Assembly (NCBI RefSeq): GCF_020037015.1
Contig: NZ_JAIQDE010000018.1
Location: forward strand, 117,055 to 181,054
Direction of reading: 5' to 3'
Origin: Corallococcus sp. AS-1-6
GTDB lineage: Bacteria > Myxococcota > Myxococcia > Myxococcales > Myxococcaceae
Length of the DNA stretch: 64,000 nucleotides
In this document: positions 37,211 to 45,831 of the stretch, one piece after another
How positions within the stretch are numbered: position 1 is the first letter of the stretch
Layout: every line of letters begins with the position of its first letter
Program-made: the position numbers and the translations under genes
The notes under the pieces: generated by a model
The model's database searches: none
The model's input: only the letters and a program-made list of their open reading frames with translations
Told to the model about the DNA's origin: nothing

Positions 37211-38287
37211 ATGACCGGTCACGACCGGCCCGACGCCGGGAGGGTGCTGCTCGATGGAGAGTTGGGGGAGGGGGGCGGCCACGTCCTCCGCTCCGCGTTG
37301 TCCCTGTCGCTCATCACCGGCCGTCCCTTCCAGCTCAGCGGGCTGCGCGAGCACCGCGACCCGCCGGGCCTGCGCCCCCACCACCTGGCCTACGTGCGCG
37401 GCGCGGAGGCGCTGAGCGGAGGCACCAGCGAGGGCGCCTCCGTGGGCTCCACGGAGCTGCGCTTCACCCCGGGCCCGGTGCGCGCGGGGGACTACCTGCT
37501 GGAGGCCGGCGCGTCCGGCAGCACGCCCCGGCTCTTCCAGTGCCTGGTGTACCCGCTGGCGCTCGCGGGCGGAGGGCGCCTCACGCTGCGGGGCGCCACG
37601 CACCTGCGGGGCGGCCCCAGCTTCCACGCGCTCGTCGGCGCGTGGCTGCCGGTGGCGCGCGCGTACGGGCTGCCCGTGCAACTGTCGCTCACCCACGCGG
37701 GCTTCCTCCCGGAGGGCGCGGGCGAGTTCACCGCGGAGGTGGGCGCCCCGGCCGAACCTCCCGTGCGCGTGGACCTGCCCGCGCGCGGCGTGCTGCGGGA
37801 GGTGCGGGTGATGTCCTTCGTGGGCGGGCTGCCCTTCGCGGTGGCGGAGCGTCAGTCCCGCGCCGCGGTGGCCGCGCTGCGCGAGCGGGGCATCCTGGCG
37901 GAGGCGGACAACCGCCCGCTGGCGGTGACGCGCTCGCAGGGCTCCGCGACCTTCGTGCTGGCGCAGTTCGAGCACACCGTCGCGGCCTTCACGTCCCTGG
38001 GCGAGCGGGGCCTGGACGCGGAAGGCGTGGGGCGCGAGGCGGCGGAGGCGCTGACCCGCTTCATGCAGACGGGCGGCGCGATCGACGAGCACCTGGCGGA
38101 GCAACTGCTCCTGCCGGCGGCGCTCCTGGCGTCGGGGAGGCTGGGGGCGGTGACGCCGGGCACCACGCGCTTCACCGCCGCGCGCATCACCGACGCGCTG
38201 ACGGTCCAGGCGGAGGTGCTGCGGCGCTTCCTGCCGGTGCACCTCCAGGTGGAGCCGGGCGGGAGCGTGGAGGTCCGCCCGGCGTGA
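37211..38287 (+). CDS. rtcA: RtcA-family RNA 3'-terminal phosphate cyclase homologue lacking the adenylated His
   Basis: A 358-residue protein from the ATG at 37211 (GGGAGGGAC upstream) with the RtcA fold throughout: GELGEGGGHVLRSALSLS at the N-terminus, HHLAYVRGAEAL near 58, and a C-terminal DEHLAEQLLLP and RRFLPVHL. RtcA converts RNA 3'-phosphate to a 2',3'-cyclic phosphate through an adenylated histidine (His309 in E. coli). The aligned block before RFLPV has the same length here, but that His is Ala (residue 329, codon GCG at 38195-38197). The conserved GGGQ is GGGH (residue 24). The protein may be inactive, RCL1-like, or use another residue. No rtcB or rtcR gene is nearby. Intact length argues against a pseudogene. 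Confidence 0.85.
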   Translation: MTGHDRPDAGRVLLDGELGEGGGHVLRSALSLSLITGRPFQLSGLREHRDPPGLRPHHLAYVRGAEALSGGTSEGASVGSTELRFTPGPVRAGDYLLEAGASGSTPRLFQCLVYPLALAGGGRLTLRGATHLRGGPSFHALVGAWLPVARAYGLPVQLSLTHAGFLPEGAGEFTAEVGAPAEPPVRVDLPARGVLREVRVMSFVGGLPFAVAERQSRAAVAALRERGILAEADNRPLAVTRSQGSATFVLAQFEHTVAAFTSLGERGLDAEGVGREAAEALTRFMQTGGAIDEHLAEQLLLPAALLASGRLGAVTPGTTRFTAARITDALTVQAEVLRRFLPVHLQVEPGGSVEVRPA

Positions 38288-38307
38288 GGGGGGGATGGCG
38301 GGGCTGT

Positions 38308-38661
38308 CTAGGCCTCGTCCTCGGTGGCTCCGCCGCGGGCGCCGAAGGTGTTGGCGTCCGACATCTCGCGCACGGTGCCCCGGTAGGCGCGGATGGCGAA
38401 GGGCGCGGCGACGAGGAAGACGATGCCCACGAGGCCGATGGCCATCCACGGGATGGGCGTCTCCTTGATCTGCACGTCCTTGCCGTAACCGTTGAGGTTG
38501 TTGCCCATGGCGCGCGCCTTGGCGGCCTCCTTCTCTTCCTGGGTCAACTCCTTGCGGTTCTGGAACTCCTGGGGCTGACGGCGCTGGGGCTGCGCCAGGA
38601 CAGCGCCGCCCCAGACAAGGGCGAGGACGAGGACAAGCCGGGGGAGGGAGGGGGAGGGCAT
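38308..38661 (-). CDS. Small membrane protein of unknown function
   Basis: A 117-residue protein with a signal peptide (about 1-23, cleavage near VLA-QPQ), a charged Gln/Glu/Lys-rich segment (about 25-62) and one transmembrane helix at about 72-93, ending in a short acidic tail. The topology would place the charged segment outside the cytoplasm. No family is recognised. It is divergent from sppA across 79 bp and convergent with the rtcA homologue 20 bp away. A TAGGCT hexamer lies only 8 bp before the start on the minus strand, so the transcript may have a very short leader. Confidence 0.72.
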   Translation of the reverse strand: MPSPSLPRLVLVLALVWGGAVLAQPQRRQPQEFQNRKELTQEEKEAAKARAMGNNLNGYGKDVQIKETPIPWMAIGLVGIVFLVAAPFAIRAYRGTVREMSDANTFGARGGATEDEA

Positions 38662-38740
38662 GGGCCTTGAGCCTAACAGAGCCTCCTGGCGCGGGTGAAC
38701 AGGGGTTGCTTCGCCCGGCGCGGGGCGTTACGCGCGCGGC

Positions 38741-40432
38741 ATGCTCCGCCTTCCCTTCCTCCTCGTGGCGAACCTCCTCCTGGGGCTGCGGCTGCTCCTG
38801 GGCCTGCCCTTTCGTCTGATGGCGGCGCGCAAACGACCCACGTGGATCCGCTTCCGGCTCTCGGGCGAGCTCCCGTACCGCCCGCGCCCCGTGCAACGTC
38901 TCCGTTTCGGCGGCGCCAGGCCGGAGCCCGCCACGGTGACCTCACTGGAAGCGCTGGGCCGCGCACTCAAGGTGTTGGCCGCGGATCCGAAGGTGGAGGG
39001 CATCCTCCTGGAGCTGGAGGGCCTGTCCATTCCGGACGCGAAGCGCGAGGCCCTGCGCGCCCTGCTCTCGGACTTCCAGGCCGCCGGCAAGCGGGTGGTG
39101 TCCTGGGCGGTGATGGTGGACACGGACGCCTACCCCGTGCTGGGCGCGGCGGACGAGGTGCTGCTCGCTCCCATGGGCCGGGTGGAGCTGGTGGGCTACG
39201 CCGCCGAGGCCACGGTGCTGGGCGAGGCCTTCGGCCGGGTGGGCATCCACGCGCACTTCGCGCGGCGCGGCGACTACAAGACGGCGCCGGAGCTCTTCAC
39301 GGACGGCAAGGTGTCCGACATCCAGCGCCAGACGCTGGAGTCCTTCCTGGACGAGCGCTACGGCGTGCTGGTGGACGCCATCTCCCGCGACCGGGGCAAG
39401 ACGCAGGAGGAGGCGCGGGCGCTCATCGACGCGGGGCCCTACAGCGCGAAGCGGGCGCTGGAGGCGGGGCTGGTGGACGGGCTGGTCCACGAGGCGGACC
39501 TGGGCGCGCACCTGGGCCTGGAGGCGAAGAAGGACGAGGAGCCCCCGGTGCCCACCTATGACGCGTACCTGGCGACGCTCGCGTTCCCGCCGGTGAGGTG
39601 GCGCCGGCTGCGCCGCAAGCCCCGGCTGGCGGTGGTGGACGTCGCGGGCATCATCATCCCGGGCAGCGGCGGCGCGGGCCGGTTCGCGGCGGCGGACTCG
39701 GTGGTGAAGGCGCTGCGCAAGGCGGGCAGGGATCCGCGCGCCAAGGCCGTGGTGCTGGCGGTGGGGAGCCCCGGCGGATCCGCGCTCGCGTCCGAGCAGA
39801 TATTGGAGGCCGTGAAGCGCGTGGCGAAGCAGAAGCCGGTCATCGCGTACGTGGATCAGATCTGCGCGAGCGGCGGCTACATGGCGGCCATCGGCGCGAA
39901 GGAGATCTGGTCCGCGCCGCACGCCGTCGTGGGCTCCATTGGCGTGTTCGTGGGCAAGTTCGAGTACGGCGAGCTGCTGGAGAAGCTGGGCATCCACCGC
40001 ACCACGCTGGCGCGGGGGGAGAACGCGGCCTTCTTCTCCTCGTCGCGGGGCTTCACGCCGCAGGAGCGCGCCGCGCTGGAGCGCGAGGTGGAGGAGAGCT
40101 ACCAGTCCTTCCTGGAGCTGGTGGCCCAGGCGCGCGGCCGGACGAAGGAGGAGATCCACCAGCGCGCGGAGGGGCGCGTCTACTCCGGGCTGCGCGCGAA
40201 GGAGGCGGGGCTGGTGGACCGCATCGGCGGCTTCGAGGAGGTCTGCCGCCACGCGCTGGACGAGGCGCGCGTCCCGTCGGACGACTTCGAGCTGGTGCGC
40301 TACGGAGACGCTCGCGCGAGGCTGTCGCTGCTCAAGCTGCTGATGGGCGCGGCGCACCCGGCCACGTACGCCTTCTGCACCGCGGCCTGGAGCCTCCAGG
40401 GTGCCAGGGCCTTGCGCCGGCTCGACGGGTGA
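38741..40432 (+). CDS. sppA: Signal peptide peptidase SppA, tandem-domain type
   Basis: A 563-residue serine protease of family S49, the long 67-kDa type with two repeated ClpP-like halves. An N-terminal hydrophobic segment (about 3-27) anchors it to the inner membrane. The general base Lys180 is in RGDYKTAPELF in the first half, and nucleophile Ser377 in ICASGGYMAA in the second, as in E. coli SppA (Lys209 and Ser409). PGGSALASEQI and GSIGVF flank the active site. It degrades signal peptides left in the membrane after export. The ATG at 38741 is the only good start. The downstream zinc-ribbon gene is 37 bp away on the same strand. Confidence 0.93.
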   Translation: MLRLPFLLVANLLLGLRLLLGLPFRLMAARKRPTWIRFRLSGELPYRPRPVQRLRFGGARPEPATVTSLEALGRALKVLAADPKVEGILLELEGLSIPDAKREALRALLSDFQAAGKRVVSWAVMVDTDAYPVLGAADEVLLAPMGRVELVGYAAEATVLGEAFGRVGIHAHFARRGDYKTAPELFTDGKVSDIQRQTLESFLDERYGVLVDAISRDRGKTQEEARALIDAGPYSAKRALEAGLVDGLVHEADLGAHLGLEAKKDEEPPVPTYDAYLATLAFPPVRWRRLRRKPRLAVVDVAGIIIPGSGGAGRFAAADSVVKALRKAGRDPRAKAVVLAVGSPGGSALASEQILEAVKRVAKQKPVIAYVDQICASGGYMAAIGAKEIWSAPHAVVGSIGVFVGKFEYGELLEKLGIHRTTLARGENAAFFSSSRGFTPQERAALEREVEESYQSFLELVAQARGRTKEEIHQRAEGRVYSGLRAKEAGLVDRIGGFEEVCRHALDEARVPSDDFELVRYGDARARLSLLKLLMGAAHPATYAFCTAAWSLQGARALRRLDG

Positions 40433-40469
40433 GCGCGCGCCCTTTCACGGAGGGAATCCGCCCCTTAGC

Positions 40470-41225
40470 ATGCGCGGCATGGCCCGCTCCTGCCCGGTCT
40501 GCCCCAGCCAGCCCCTGAACGTCGTCCAGGCCTCCGACGTGGAGGTGGACGTCTGCCCGCGCTGCCACGGCCTGTACTTCGACCGGGGGGAGCTGGAGCG
40601 CTTTCCGGACCGGCCCTCGTTCAAGCCGCTGCTGACCGCGGCGAGGCAGGCCGCGTCGCGCTGCCGCACGGGCGGGCACCTCATCCCGCGCGCCATGGCC
40701 GTCTGCGCCACCTGCGACAGCGCGCCCCTGGGCTGTCCCGGCTGCGGCGCGCGGCTGGCGCTGGTCAACGCGCGCGTGTGCAACGTGGACCTGTGCACGC
40801 ACTGCGGCGGCACCTGGCTGGACGCGGGCAAGTTCGAGGCCCTGGAGAACGCCGTCGTGACGCACCCCAAGGCGCAGCCCGCGTCCAGGGGCTGGGAGGT
40901 CGCCCCGGCGACGGACGGGGGCGCGGATCCGTGGAGGGGCCCGGGCGCCACGGCCCCGCTGCCGCCGTCGGACTCGCCCACGGGCGGGCTGGGCGTGCGC
41001 TCCCCGCTGGCCTGCGTCCAATGCGGCATCCAGGTCTCCGTGCCCCAGGCGTTCGCGTTCAACGGCGACCTCTACTGCCGCGAGCACCGCCCCAAGGGCG
41101 CCGTGTCCGGCAACAGCCTCCCCAAGGACCGGGATCCGTCCAACTACCCGAACCTGGAGGACGCGTCGGACGGCGTCGACCTGGTGGACATCGTCGTCTG
41201 GCTCTTCCGGCAACTGCGCCGCTGA
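40470..41225 (+). CDS. TFIIB-type zinc-ribbon protein
   Basis: A 251-residue soluble protein with several CxxC pairs: CPVC (about 10) with CPRC (about 30), CATC and CPGC (about 80-92) with CTHC (about 110), and CVQC with a C-x-x-H pair (about 180-200). The pattern CPRCHGLYFDRGEL and the later CTHCGGTWLDAGKF match zf-TFIIB ribbons, usually found as CPxC...CxxCxGxWxDxGE. The rest is a Pro/Gly-rich linker (about 125-170) and an acidic tail with a C-terminal amphipathic helix. The role is unknown; it may bind protein or nucleic acid. ATG at 40470 is preferred to 40479 because of its closer GGAGGG. It follows sppA by 37 bp. Confidence 0.8.
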   Translation: MRGMARSCPVCPSQPLNVVQASDVEVDVCPRCHGLYFDRGELERFPDRPSFKPLLTAARQAASRCRTGGHLIPRAMAVCATCDSAPLGCPGCGARLALVNARVCNVDLCTHCGGTWLDAGKFEALENAVVTHPKAQPASRGWEVAPATDGGADPWRGPGATAPLPPSDSPTGGLGVRSPLACVQCGIQVSVPQAFAFNGDLYCREHRPKGAVSGNSLPKDRDPSNYPNLEDASDGVDLVDIVVWLFRQLRR

Positions 41226-41308
41226 CCGTTCGTCCGCCGGAGCACCGACGGGGCGGACGTCCGGGCATTGCCGGCCCCGGAGCCGGCGTCTACCCTGCCG
41301 CGCCAGTG

Positions 41309-41911
41309 ATGACCCGCCTCGCCCCCTTGAGCCTCCTGCTGCTCGGCACCGCCTGTGCCACCGCGTCCCGTGAACCTGCCTCGGTGGCGGAGGCGTACGC
41401 GAAGGCGCTGGAGGAGAACCGCCTGTCGGACGCCTACCGCCTGACGACCGGCGCCCCGGAGGGCGAGGGGGCCTACCTGGACGAGTACTCCGACGAGGCC
41501 GCCCGGAAGGAGCGCGCCGCCGCCGTCCGCGCGGGCACCGCCGCGCTGGAGGCCCGGGCCCCGTCCGTCACGCTGGCCCGCCAGGGGGAGGACTGGCGCG
41601 TGGTGGAGTCCCGCCCCGCGGACGTGCCCCGCGCGGCCCTGAAGAAGTTCCTGGACGAGGTGGACTCCCGGGACTGGAAGGGCGCGTGGGGCCTGCTCGC
41701 CTCGCCGCTGAGGGCCCGCTACACCCCGGAGCGCCTGAAGGAGGACTTCGAGCGCGAGCCCCTGGCGAAGGAGCGCCTGCGCCGCGCCCGGCTGGCGCTC
41801 AACACCCACGTGCGCGTGGCGGCGGGCGAGGCCCTGTTCCCCCTGGGCGGCGAGCGCGCCGTGCGGCTGGTGCTGGAAGACGGGGAGTACCGGGTGGCCG
41901 CCATCGAATGA
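41309..41911 (+). CDS. Predicted lipoprotein of unknown function
   Basis: A 200-residue protein with a signal sequence ending in the lipobox LGTAC (Cys16). The mature part contains two similar helical halves, each with an A-Y-x-A-L/L-A-S-P and R-x-R segment (about 25-60 and 110-145), suggesting a duplicated domain, each half followed by a short beta stretch ending in a V-x-E/D motif (DWRVVES and EYRVAAIE). This is reminiscent of DUF4878- or NTF2-like lipoproteins, a weak resemblance. GTG at 41306 is an alternative start. It is 83 bp downstream of the zinc-ribbon gene. Confidence 0.78.
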   Translation: MTRLAPLSLLLLGTACATASREPASVAEAYAKALEENRLSDAYRLTTGAPEGEGAYLDEYSDEAARKERAAAVRAGTAALEARAPSVTLARQGEDWRVVESRPADVPRAALKKFLDEVDSRDWKGAWGLLASPLRARYTPERLKEDFEREPLAKERLRRARLALNTHVRVAAGEALFPLGGERAVRLVLEDGEYRVAAIE

Positions 41912-41983
41912 GGGCCAGAAGCCGGGCGCGATCCAGGGCCGGCGGAAGGCCGGGCGGCCTCCGGAGATGTGCGTTAAACGACG

Positions 41984-42011
41984 TTGACAGCCCCCGGAGT
42001 GCTGGCAATCT
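41984..42011 (+). promoter_or_regulatory. Candidate sigma70 promoter of mrp
   Basis: A consensus -35 TTGACA (41984-41989), a 16-bp spacer and CAATCT (42006-42011), about 55 bp before the mrp ATG. The -10 is imperfect; the -35 is exact. Confidence 0.45.
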
Positions 42012-42065
42012 CCGCCCCCCTTCGAGCGTGCAAACGCCCGTTTTCAAAAGGTTTCAGGTGTCCCG

Positions 42066-43148
42066 ATGAGCGTGTCCCAGGCCGATGTGATGGCGGCCAT
42101 GTCGAAGGTGATCGATCCCGAACTGCACGTCGACCTGGTGAAGGCCGGGATGGTGAAGGACGTGCGCGTCACCGGCGACACGGTGAAGTTGAAGATCGAG
42201 CTGACCACGCCCGCGTGTCCCATGAAGGGGAAGATCCAGGCGGACGCGGAGGCGGCGCTCAAGGCCGTGCCGGGCCTGAAGTCCTTCGACATCGAGTGGG
42301 GCGCCCAGGTGCGCGGCGTCGCCGGGGGCTCCGGCGGGGCGCTGCTGCCGGGCGTGAAGAACATCCTGCTCGTGGGCGCCGGCAAGGGCGGCGTGGGCAA
42401 GAGCACGGTGGCGGTGAACCTGGCCACGTCGCTCGCGCAGCACGGCGCCAAGGTGGGCCTGCTGGACGCGGACTTCTACGGCCCCTCCGTGCCGCTGATG
42501 ACGGGCACCGCGGACAAGCGCCCGGTGAGCCCCAACGGCAAGACGCTGGATCCGCTGGTCGCCCACGGCCTGAAGATCATGTCCATCGGCTTCCTGGTGG
42601 AGGCGGATCAGGCGCTCATCTGGCGCGGCCCCATGCTCCACGGCGCCCTCATGCAGTTGGTGCGCGACGTGAACTGGGGTGAGCTGGACTACCTCATCCT
42701 GGACCTGCCCCCGGGCACGGGCGACGTGGCGCTGACGCTGTCCCAGTCCGTGCGGGCCGCGGGCGCGGTGCTGGTCACGACGCCGCAGGACGTGGCCCTG
42801 GCGGACGTGGTGCGCGCCAAGCAGATGTTCGACAAGGTGCACATCCCCGTGCTGGGCATCGTGGAGAACATGAGCCAGTTCATCTGCCCGCACTGCAACA
42901 AGAGCACGCCCATCTTCAACCACGGCGGCGGCCACAAGGCGGCGGAGATGTTCGGCATCCCATTCCTGGGGGAGATCCCGCTCGACCTCAAGGTGCGCGA
43001 AGCGGGAGACTCCGGCGTGCCGGTGGTGGTGGGGCACAAGGACAGCCCGGAGGCGAAGGCCTTCCAGGACGTCGCGCGCGCGGTCGCGGGCCGCGTGTCC
43101 GCGCAGTCCATGAAGAGCGTGCCCCTGCCGGTGATGCAGGCCCGGTAG
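42066..43148 (+). CDS. mrp: Mrp/ApbC-type iron-sulfur cluster carrier ATPase
   Basis: A 360-residue protein. Residues 1-80 are a MIP18/DUF59 domain, with the conserved TTPACPMK carrying Cys51. Residues 95-345 are a ParA/MinD-type ATPase with deviant Walker A GKGGVGKS (106-113), switch DADFYGPS near 136 and DLPPGTGD near 217. CPHC near residue 275 is the CxxC that bridges a 4Fe-4S cluster in the homodimer. It assembles and transfers Fe-S clusters in the cytoplasm. Length and motifs are normal. Two small genes follow closely on the same strand, and downstream enzymes such as MiaB need Fe-S clusters, though they are not in this operon. Confidence 0.94.
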   Translation: MSVSQADVMAAMSKVIDPELHVDLVKAGMVKDVRVTGDTVKLKIELTTPACPMKGKIQADAEAALKAVPGLKSFDIEWGAQVRGVAGGSGGALLPGVKNILLVGAGKGGVGKSTVAVNLATSLAQHGAKVGLLDADFYGPSVPLMTGTADKRPVSPNGKTLDPLVAHGLKIMSIGFLVEADQALIWRGPMLHGALMQLVRDVNWGELDYLILDLPPGTGDVALTLSQSVRAAGAVLVTTPQDVALADVVRAKQMFDKVHIPVLGIVENMSQFICPHCNKSTPIFNHGGGHKAAEMFGIPFLGEIPLDLKVREAGDSGVPVVVGHKDSPEAKAFQDVARAVAGRVSAQSMKSVPLPVMQAR

Positions 43149-43172
43149 GGCTCAACCTGAAGAGGAGACCGC

Positions 43173-43685
43173 ATGGCCCCGGCCGGCAACGACGACCTTC
43201 CGCACGATCCGCTGTTCGATGACGACTCGGAGCAGCAGCCCGGCCGCGAGAGCCGCTCGGGCGGCTTCGTGCCGGACTTCGTGCGGCGCATGGCGGTGGC
43301 CGGCATGGGCGCGGTCTTCATGGGCGAGGAGGGCATCCGGGCCCTCGCCGGCCAGCTCAAGCTGCCCAAGGAGGCGCTGGGCTTCCTCCTCTCCCAGGCG
43401 GAGAAGACCAAGGACGACATCAGCCGCGTCGTCACGGAGGAGCTGCGCCGCTTCATGCAGTCGGAGAAGCTGCGCGACGAGTTCCTCAAGCTGCTCTCCG
43501 GCATGACGGTGGAGGTCAAGGCGCAGATCCGCCTGGTGCCGTCGGAGAAGTCGGAAGAGGCGCCCGCGCCGGAGCCGCACCCGCCCAAGGCCCACAGGAA
43601 GGCCGCGGAGGCGCCCACCGCGCGCGTGGTCATCACGGACGTGAACGCGCGCCGGCCGGCCTCCAAGCGCTCGAAGCGGGAGTAG
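43173..43685 (+). CDS. Conserved small protein of unknown function
   Basis: A 170-residue soluble protein with an acidic N-terminus, a helical central region (about 35-110) including KTKDDISRVVTEELRRF and a VEVKAQIRLVPSE strand, and a basic Pro/Ala/Lys tail. The central region looks like a scaffold with amphipathic helices; the short hydrophobic stretch AVAGMGAVFMG near 41-51 is too short for a membrane helix. No named domain is recognised. A GAGGAG Shine-Dalgarno lies 25 bp after mrp, so it is co-transcribed with mrp and with the next gene, 4 bp downstream. Confidence 0.75.
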   Translation: MAPAGNDDLPHDPLFDDDSEQQPGRESRSGGFVPDFVRRMAVAGMGAVFMGEEGIRALAGQLKLPKEALGFLLSQAEKTKDDISRVVTEELRRFMQSEKLRDEFLKLLSGMTVEVKAQIRLVPSEKSEEAPAPEPHPPKAHRKAAEAPTARVVITDVNARRPASKRSKRE

Positions 43686-43689
43686 GGAC

Positions 43690-44121
43690 GTGGCGGAAGA
43701 GGCACCGGCCCCTCCGGCCCCGGAAACCCCGCGCCGCACCTGGCGCACGCACCCCCTGCCCAAGCGGCTGGCGCTCATCGCCATCGTCGCGCTGGGCCTG
43801 TGGCTGTGGAGGGTGACGGACGTCCCGGAGCGCCAGCTCATCTACCGGCTGGAGGGCGACGGCTGGGGCGACGTGCGCGCCTTGGACCTCCAGGTGCTGG
43901 ACTCCGAGGAGCACATCGTGAAGCGCGAGGAGCGCTTCTTCGCGGACGGCCCGCCCATGGAGGTGACCTTCAAGGTGGACCTCCCGGAGGGCACCTTCCG
44001 CACGCTGCTGTTCCTCCAGGTGGAGGGGCGTGAGAAACGCGACGTCATTCGCGGCCGGCTGATGGTGGGCGAGGCGAAGGCGATCGTCGTCCCGTTGAGA
44101 CTGCCCGCCGCCAGCCGCTGA
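43690..44121 (+). CDS. Single-pass membrane protein of unknown function
   Basis: A 143-residue protein from a GTG 4 bp after the previous stop. A short Pro-rich cytoplasmic end is followed by one transmembrane helix (about 27-42, LALIAIVALGLWLW) and a periplasmic beta-rich domain of about 100 residues with repeated E/R-strand patterns. No cysteines and no known domain. The close packing suggests one transcript with mrp and the 170-aa gene. The next gene (3-hydroxybutyryl-CoA dehydrogenase) starts 59 bp later with its own ribosome-binding site. Confidence 0.72.
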   Translation: MAEEAPAPPAPETPRRTWRTHPLPKRLALIAIVALGLWLWRVTDVPERQLIYRLEGDGWGDVRALDLQVLDSEEHIVKREERFFADGPPMEVTFKVDLPEGTFRTLLFLQVEGREKRDVIRGRLMVGEAKAIVVPLRLPAASR

Positions 44122-44180
44122 CCGGCGTTGACCCTCCTGGAGGCGTGCGTTATGGCCGCCGGCACAGGAGAGAAGACGCC

Positions 44181-45029
44181 ATGGCAACGGAACACATCGT
44201 CGTCGTCGGTGCAGGGCAGATGGGCGCGGGCATCGCGCAGGTGGCGCTCCAGGCGGGCCTGCGCGTGTCGCTGGTGGACGTCAACAAGGACGGGCTCGCC
44301 AAGGGCGCGGACCGCATCAAGGCGGGCCTCAAGAAGCTGGTGGAGAAGGGCAAGCTGGACGCGGCGAAGCAGCAGGCCGCCGAAGCGAACCTGGCCACCT
44401 TCACCAGCGCGCGCGAGGCGAAGGACGTGGACGTCGCCATCGAGGCCGTCACGGAGAACGAGGACCTCAAGCGCCGCATCTTCCTGGAGCTGGACGAGGT
44501 GGTCCGCCCCGGCGGCATCCTCGCCACCAACACGTCCTCCATCCCCATCACCCGCATCGCCGCGGCCACCAAGCGCCCCGAGTCCGTCATCGGGATGCAC
44601 TTCATGAACCCGGTGCCGGTGATGCAGTTGGTGGAGCTCATCCGCGGCGCGGCCACCAGCGATGAGACGTACGCCACCATCCGCGCGATGGCCGAGCGCA
44701 TGGGCAAGACGACGGTGGTCTCCAAGGACTACCCGGGCTTCATCGTCAACCGCATCCTCATCCCCATGCTGAACGAGGCCTGCTTCGCCCTGATGGAGGG
44801 CCTGGGCAGCGCGGAGGACATCGACACCGCGATGAAGCTGGGCACCAACCAGCCCATGGGCCCGCTGCAGCTCGCGGACTTCATCGGCCTGGACACGGTG
44901 CTCTACATCGCCGAGGTGCTGCACAAGGGCCTGGGGGACTCCAAGTACCGCCCGTGCCCGCTGCTGCGCCAGTACGTGGACGCCGGCTGGTACGGCAAGA
45001 AGTCCGGCCGCGGCTTCTACAAGTACTAG
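44181..45029 (+). CDS. 3-hydroxybutyryl-CoA dehydrogenase
   Basis: A 282-residue NAD-dependent enzyme of the HBDH/HAD family. The dinucleotide fold has GAGQMGAGIAQ at about 10-20, the catalytic region is MHFMNPVPVM near 140 (active-site His), and the C-terminal helical domain carries NRILIPMLNEA and GPLQLADFIGLD. It oxidises 3-hydroxybutyryl-CoA to acetoacetyl-CoA or the reverse. The start at 44181 follows GGAGAGAAG. A crotonase lies 24 bp downstream, and acyl-CoA dehydrogenases, a thiolase and CoA-transferase are further on, so it is part of a short-chain fatty acid or ketone-body route. Confidence 0.94.
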   Translation: MATEHIVVVGAGQMGAGIAQVALQAGLRVSLVDVNKDGLAKGADRIKAGLKKLVEKGKLDAAKQQAAEANLATFTSAREAKDVDVAIEAVTENEDLKRRIFLELDEVVRPGGILATNTSSIPITRIAAATKRPESVIGMHFMNPVPVMQLVELIRGAATSDETYATIRAMAERMGKTTVVSKDYPGFIVNRILIPMLNEACFALMEGLGSAEDIDTAMKLGTNQPMGPLQLADFIGLDTVLYIAEVLHKGLGDSKYRPCPLLRQYVDAGWYGKKSGRGFYKY

Positions 45030-45053
45030 CCCCCTCCAGGAGCCCACACGCAC

Positions 45054-45830
45054 ATGGACTACCAGAACATCAAGTTCGAGAAGGACGGCGCGCTCGCCAT
45101 CCTCACCGTGGACCGGCCCAAGGCGCTCAACGCGCTCAACAGCGCCACGTTCCACGAGATGGAGCACGCGCTGAACTCGCTGACGGCCGACACGCGCGCG
45201 CTCATCGTCACCGGCGGCGGCGACAAGGCCTTCGTGGCGGGCGCGGACATCGCGGAGATGGCCACCATCAGCGCCGCGCAGGCGCGGGAGTTCTCCGCCC
45301 TGGGCCACCGCGTCTTCGAGCACCTGGAGAACCTGCCCATCCCCACCATCGCGGCCGTGAACGGCTTCGCGCTGGGCGGCGGCCTGGAGCTGGCCCTGGG
45401 CTGCGACCTCATCTACGCGTCGGAGAAGGCCAAGCTGGGCGTGCCCGAGGTCACCCTGGGCGTCATCCCCGGCTTCGGCGGCACCCAGCGCCTCACGCGC
45501 CTGCTGGGCCGCGCCCGCGCCAAGGAGCTGCTCTTCACCGCGGACCGCCTGGACGCCGCCAAGGCCAAGGAGATCGGCCTGGTGCTGGACGTGCTGCCCG
45601 CGGACAAGCTGATGGAGCACGTCAAGGCGGTGGCCGCGAAGATCCTCAAGAACGGCCCGCTCGCGGTGGCCCAGGCCAAGCGCGTGGTGGAGTACGGCGC
45701 GGACCAGGACCTGCGCGCCGCCAACGAGCTGGAGCGCCAGGGCTTCGCCGTCCTCTTCGGTTCGGAGGATCAGCGCGAGGGCATGGCCGCGTTCCTGGGC
45801 AAGCGTCCGGCCAACTTCCAGGGCAAGTGA
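45054..45830 (+). CDS. Enoyl-CoA hydratase (crotonase family)
   Basis: A 258-residue crotonase. It has the oxyanion-hole segment KAFVAGADIAEM (about 58-69), GGGLELALGCD (about 105-116) with the first catalytic Glu position, and PEVTLGVIPGFGGTQRL (about 130-146) with the second Glu. The enzyme adds water to crotonyl-CoA or other 2-enoyl-CoAs. The position directly after 3-hydroxybutyryl-CoA dehydrogenase supports the crotonyl-CoA hydratase role. A small secreted protein gene follows after 1 bp, so all three are one transcript. Length and motifs are normal. Confidence 0.94.
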   Translation: MDYQNIKFEKDGALAILTVDRPKALNALNSATFHEMEHALNSLTADTRALIVTGGGDKAFVAGADIAEMATISAAQAREFSALGHRVFEHLENLPIPTIAAVNGFALGGGLELALGCDLIYASEKAKLGVPEVTLGVIPGFGGTQRLTRLLGRARAKELLFTADRLDAAKAKEIGLVLDVLPADKLMEHVKAVAAKILKNGPLAVAQAKRVVEYGADQDLRAANELERQGFAVLFGSEDQREGMAAFLGKRPANFQGK

Positions 45831-45831
45831 C

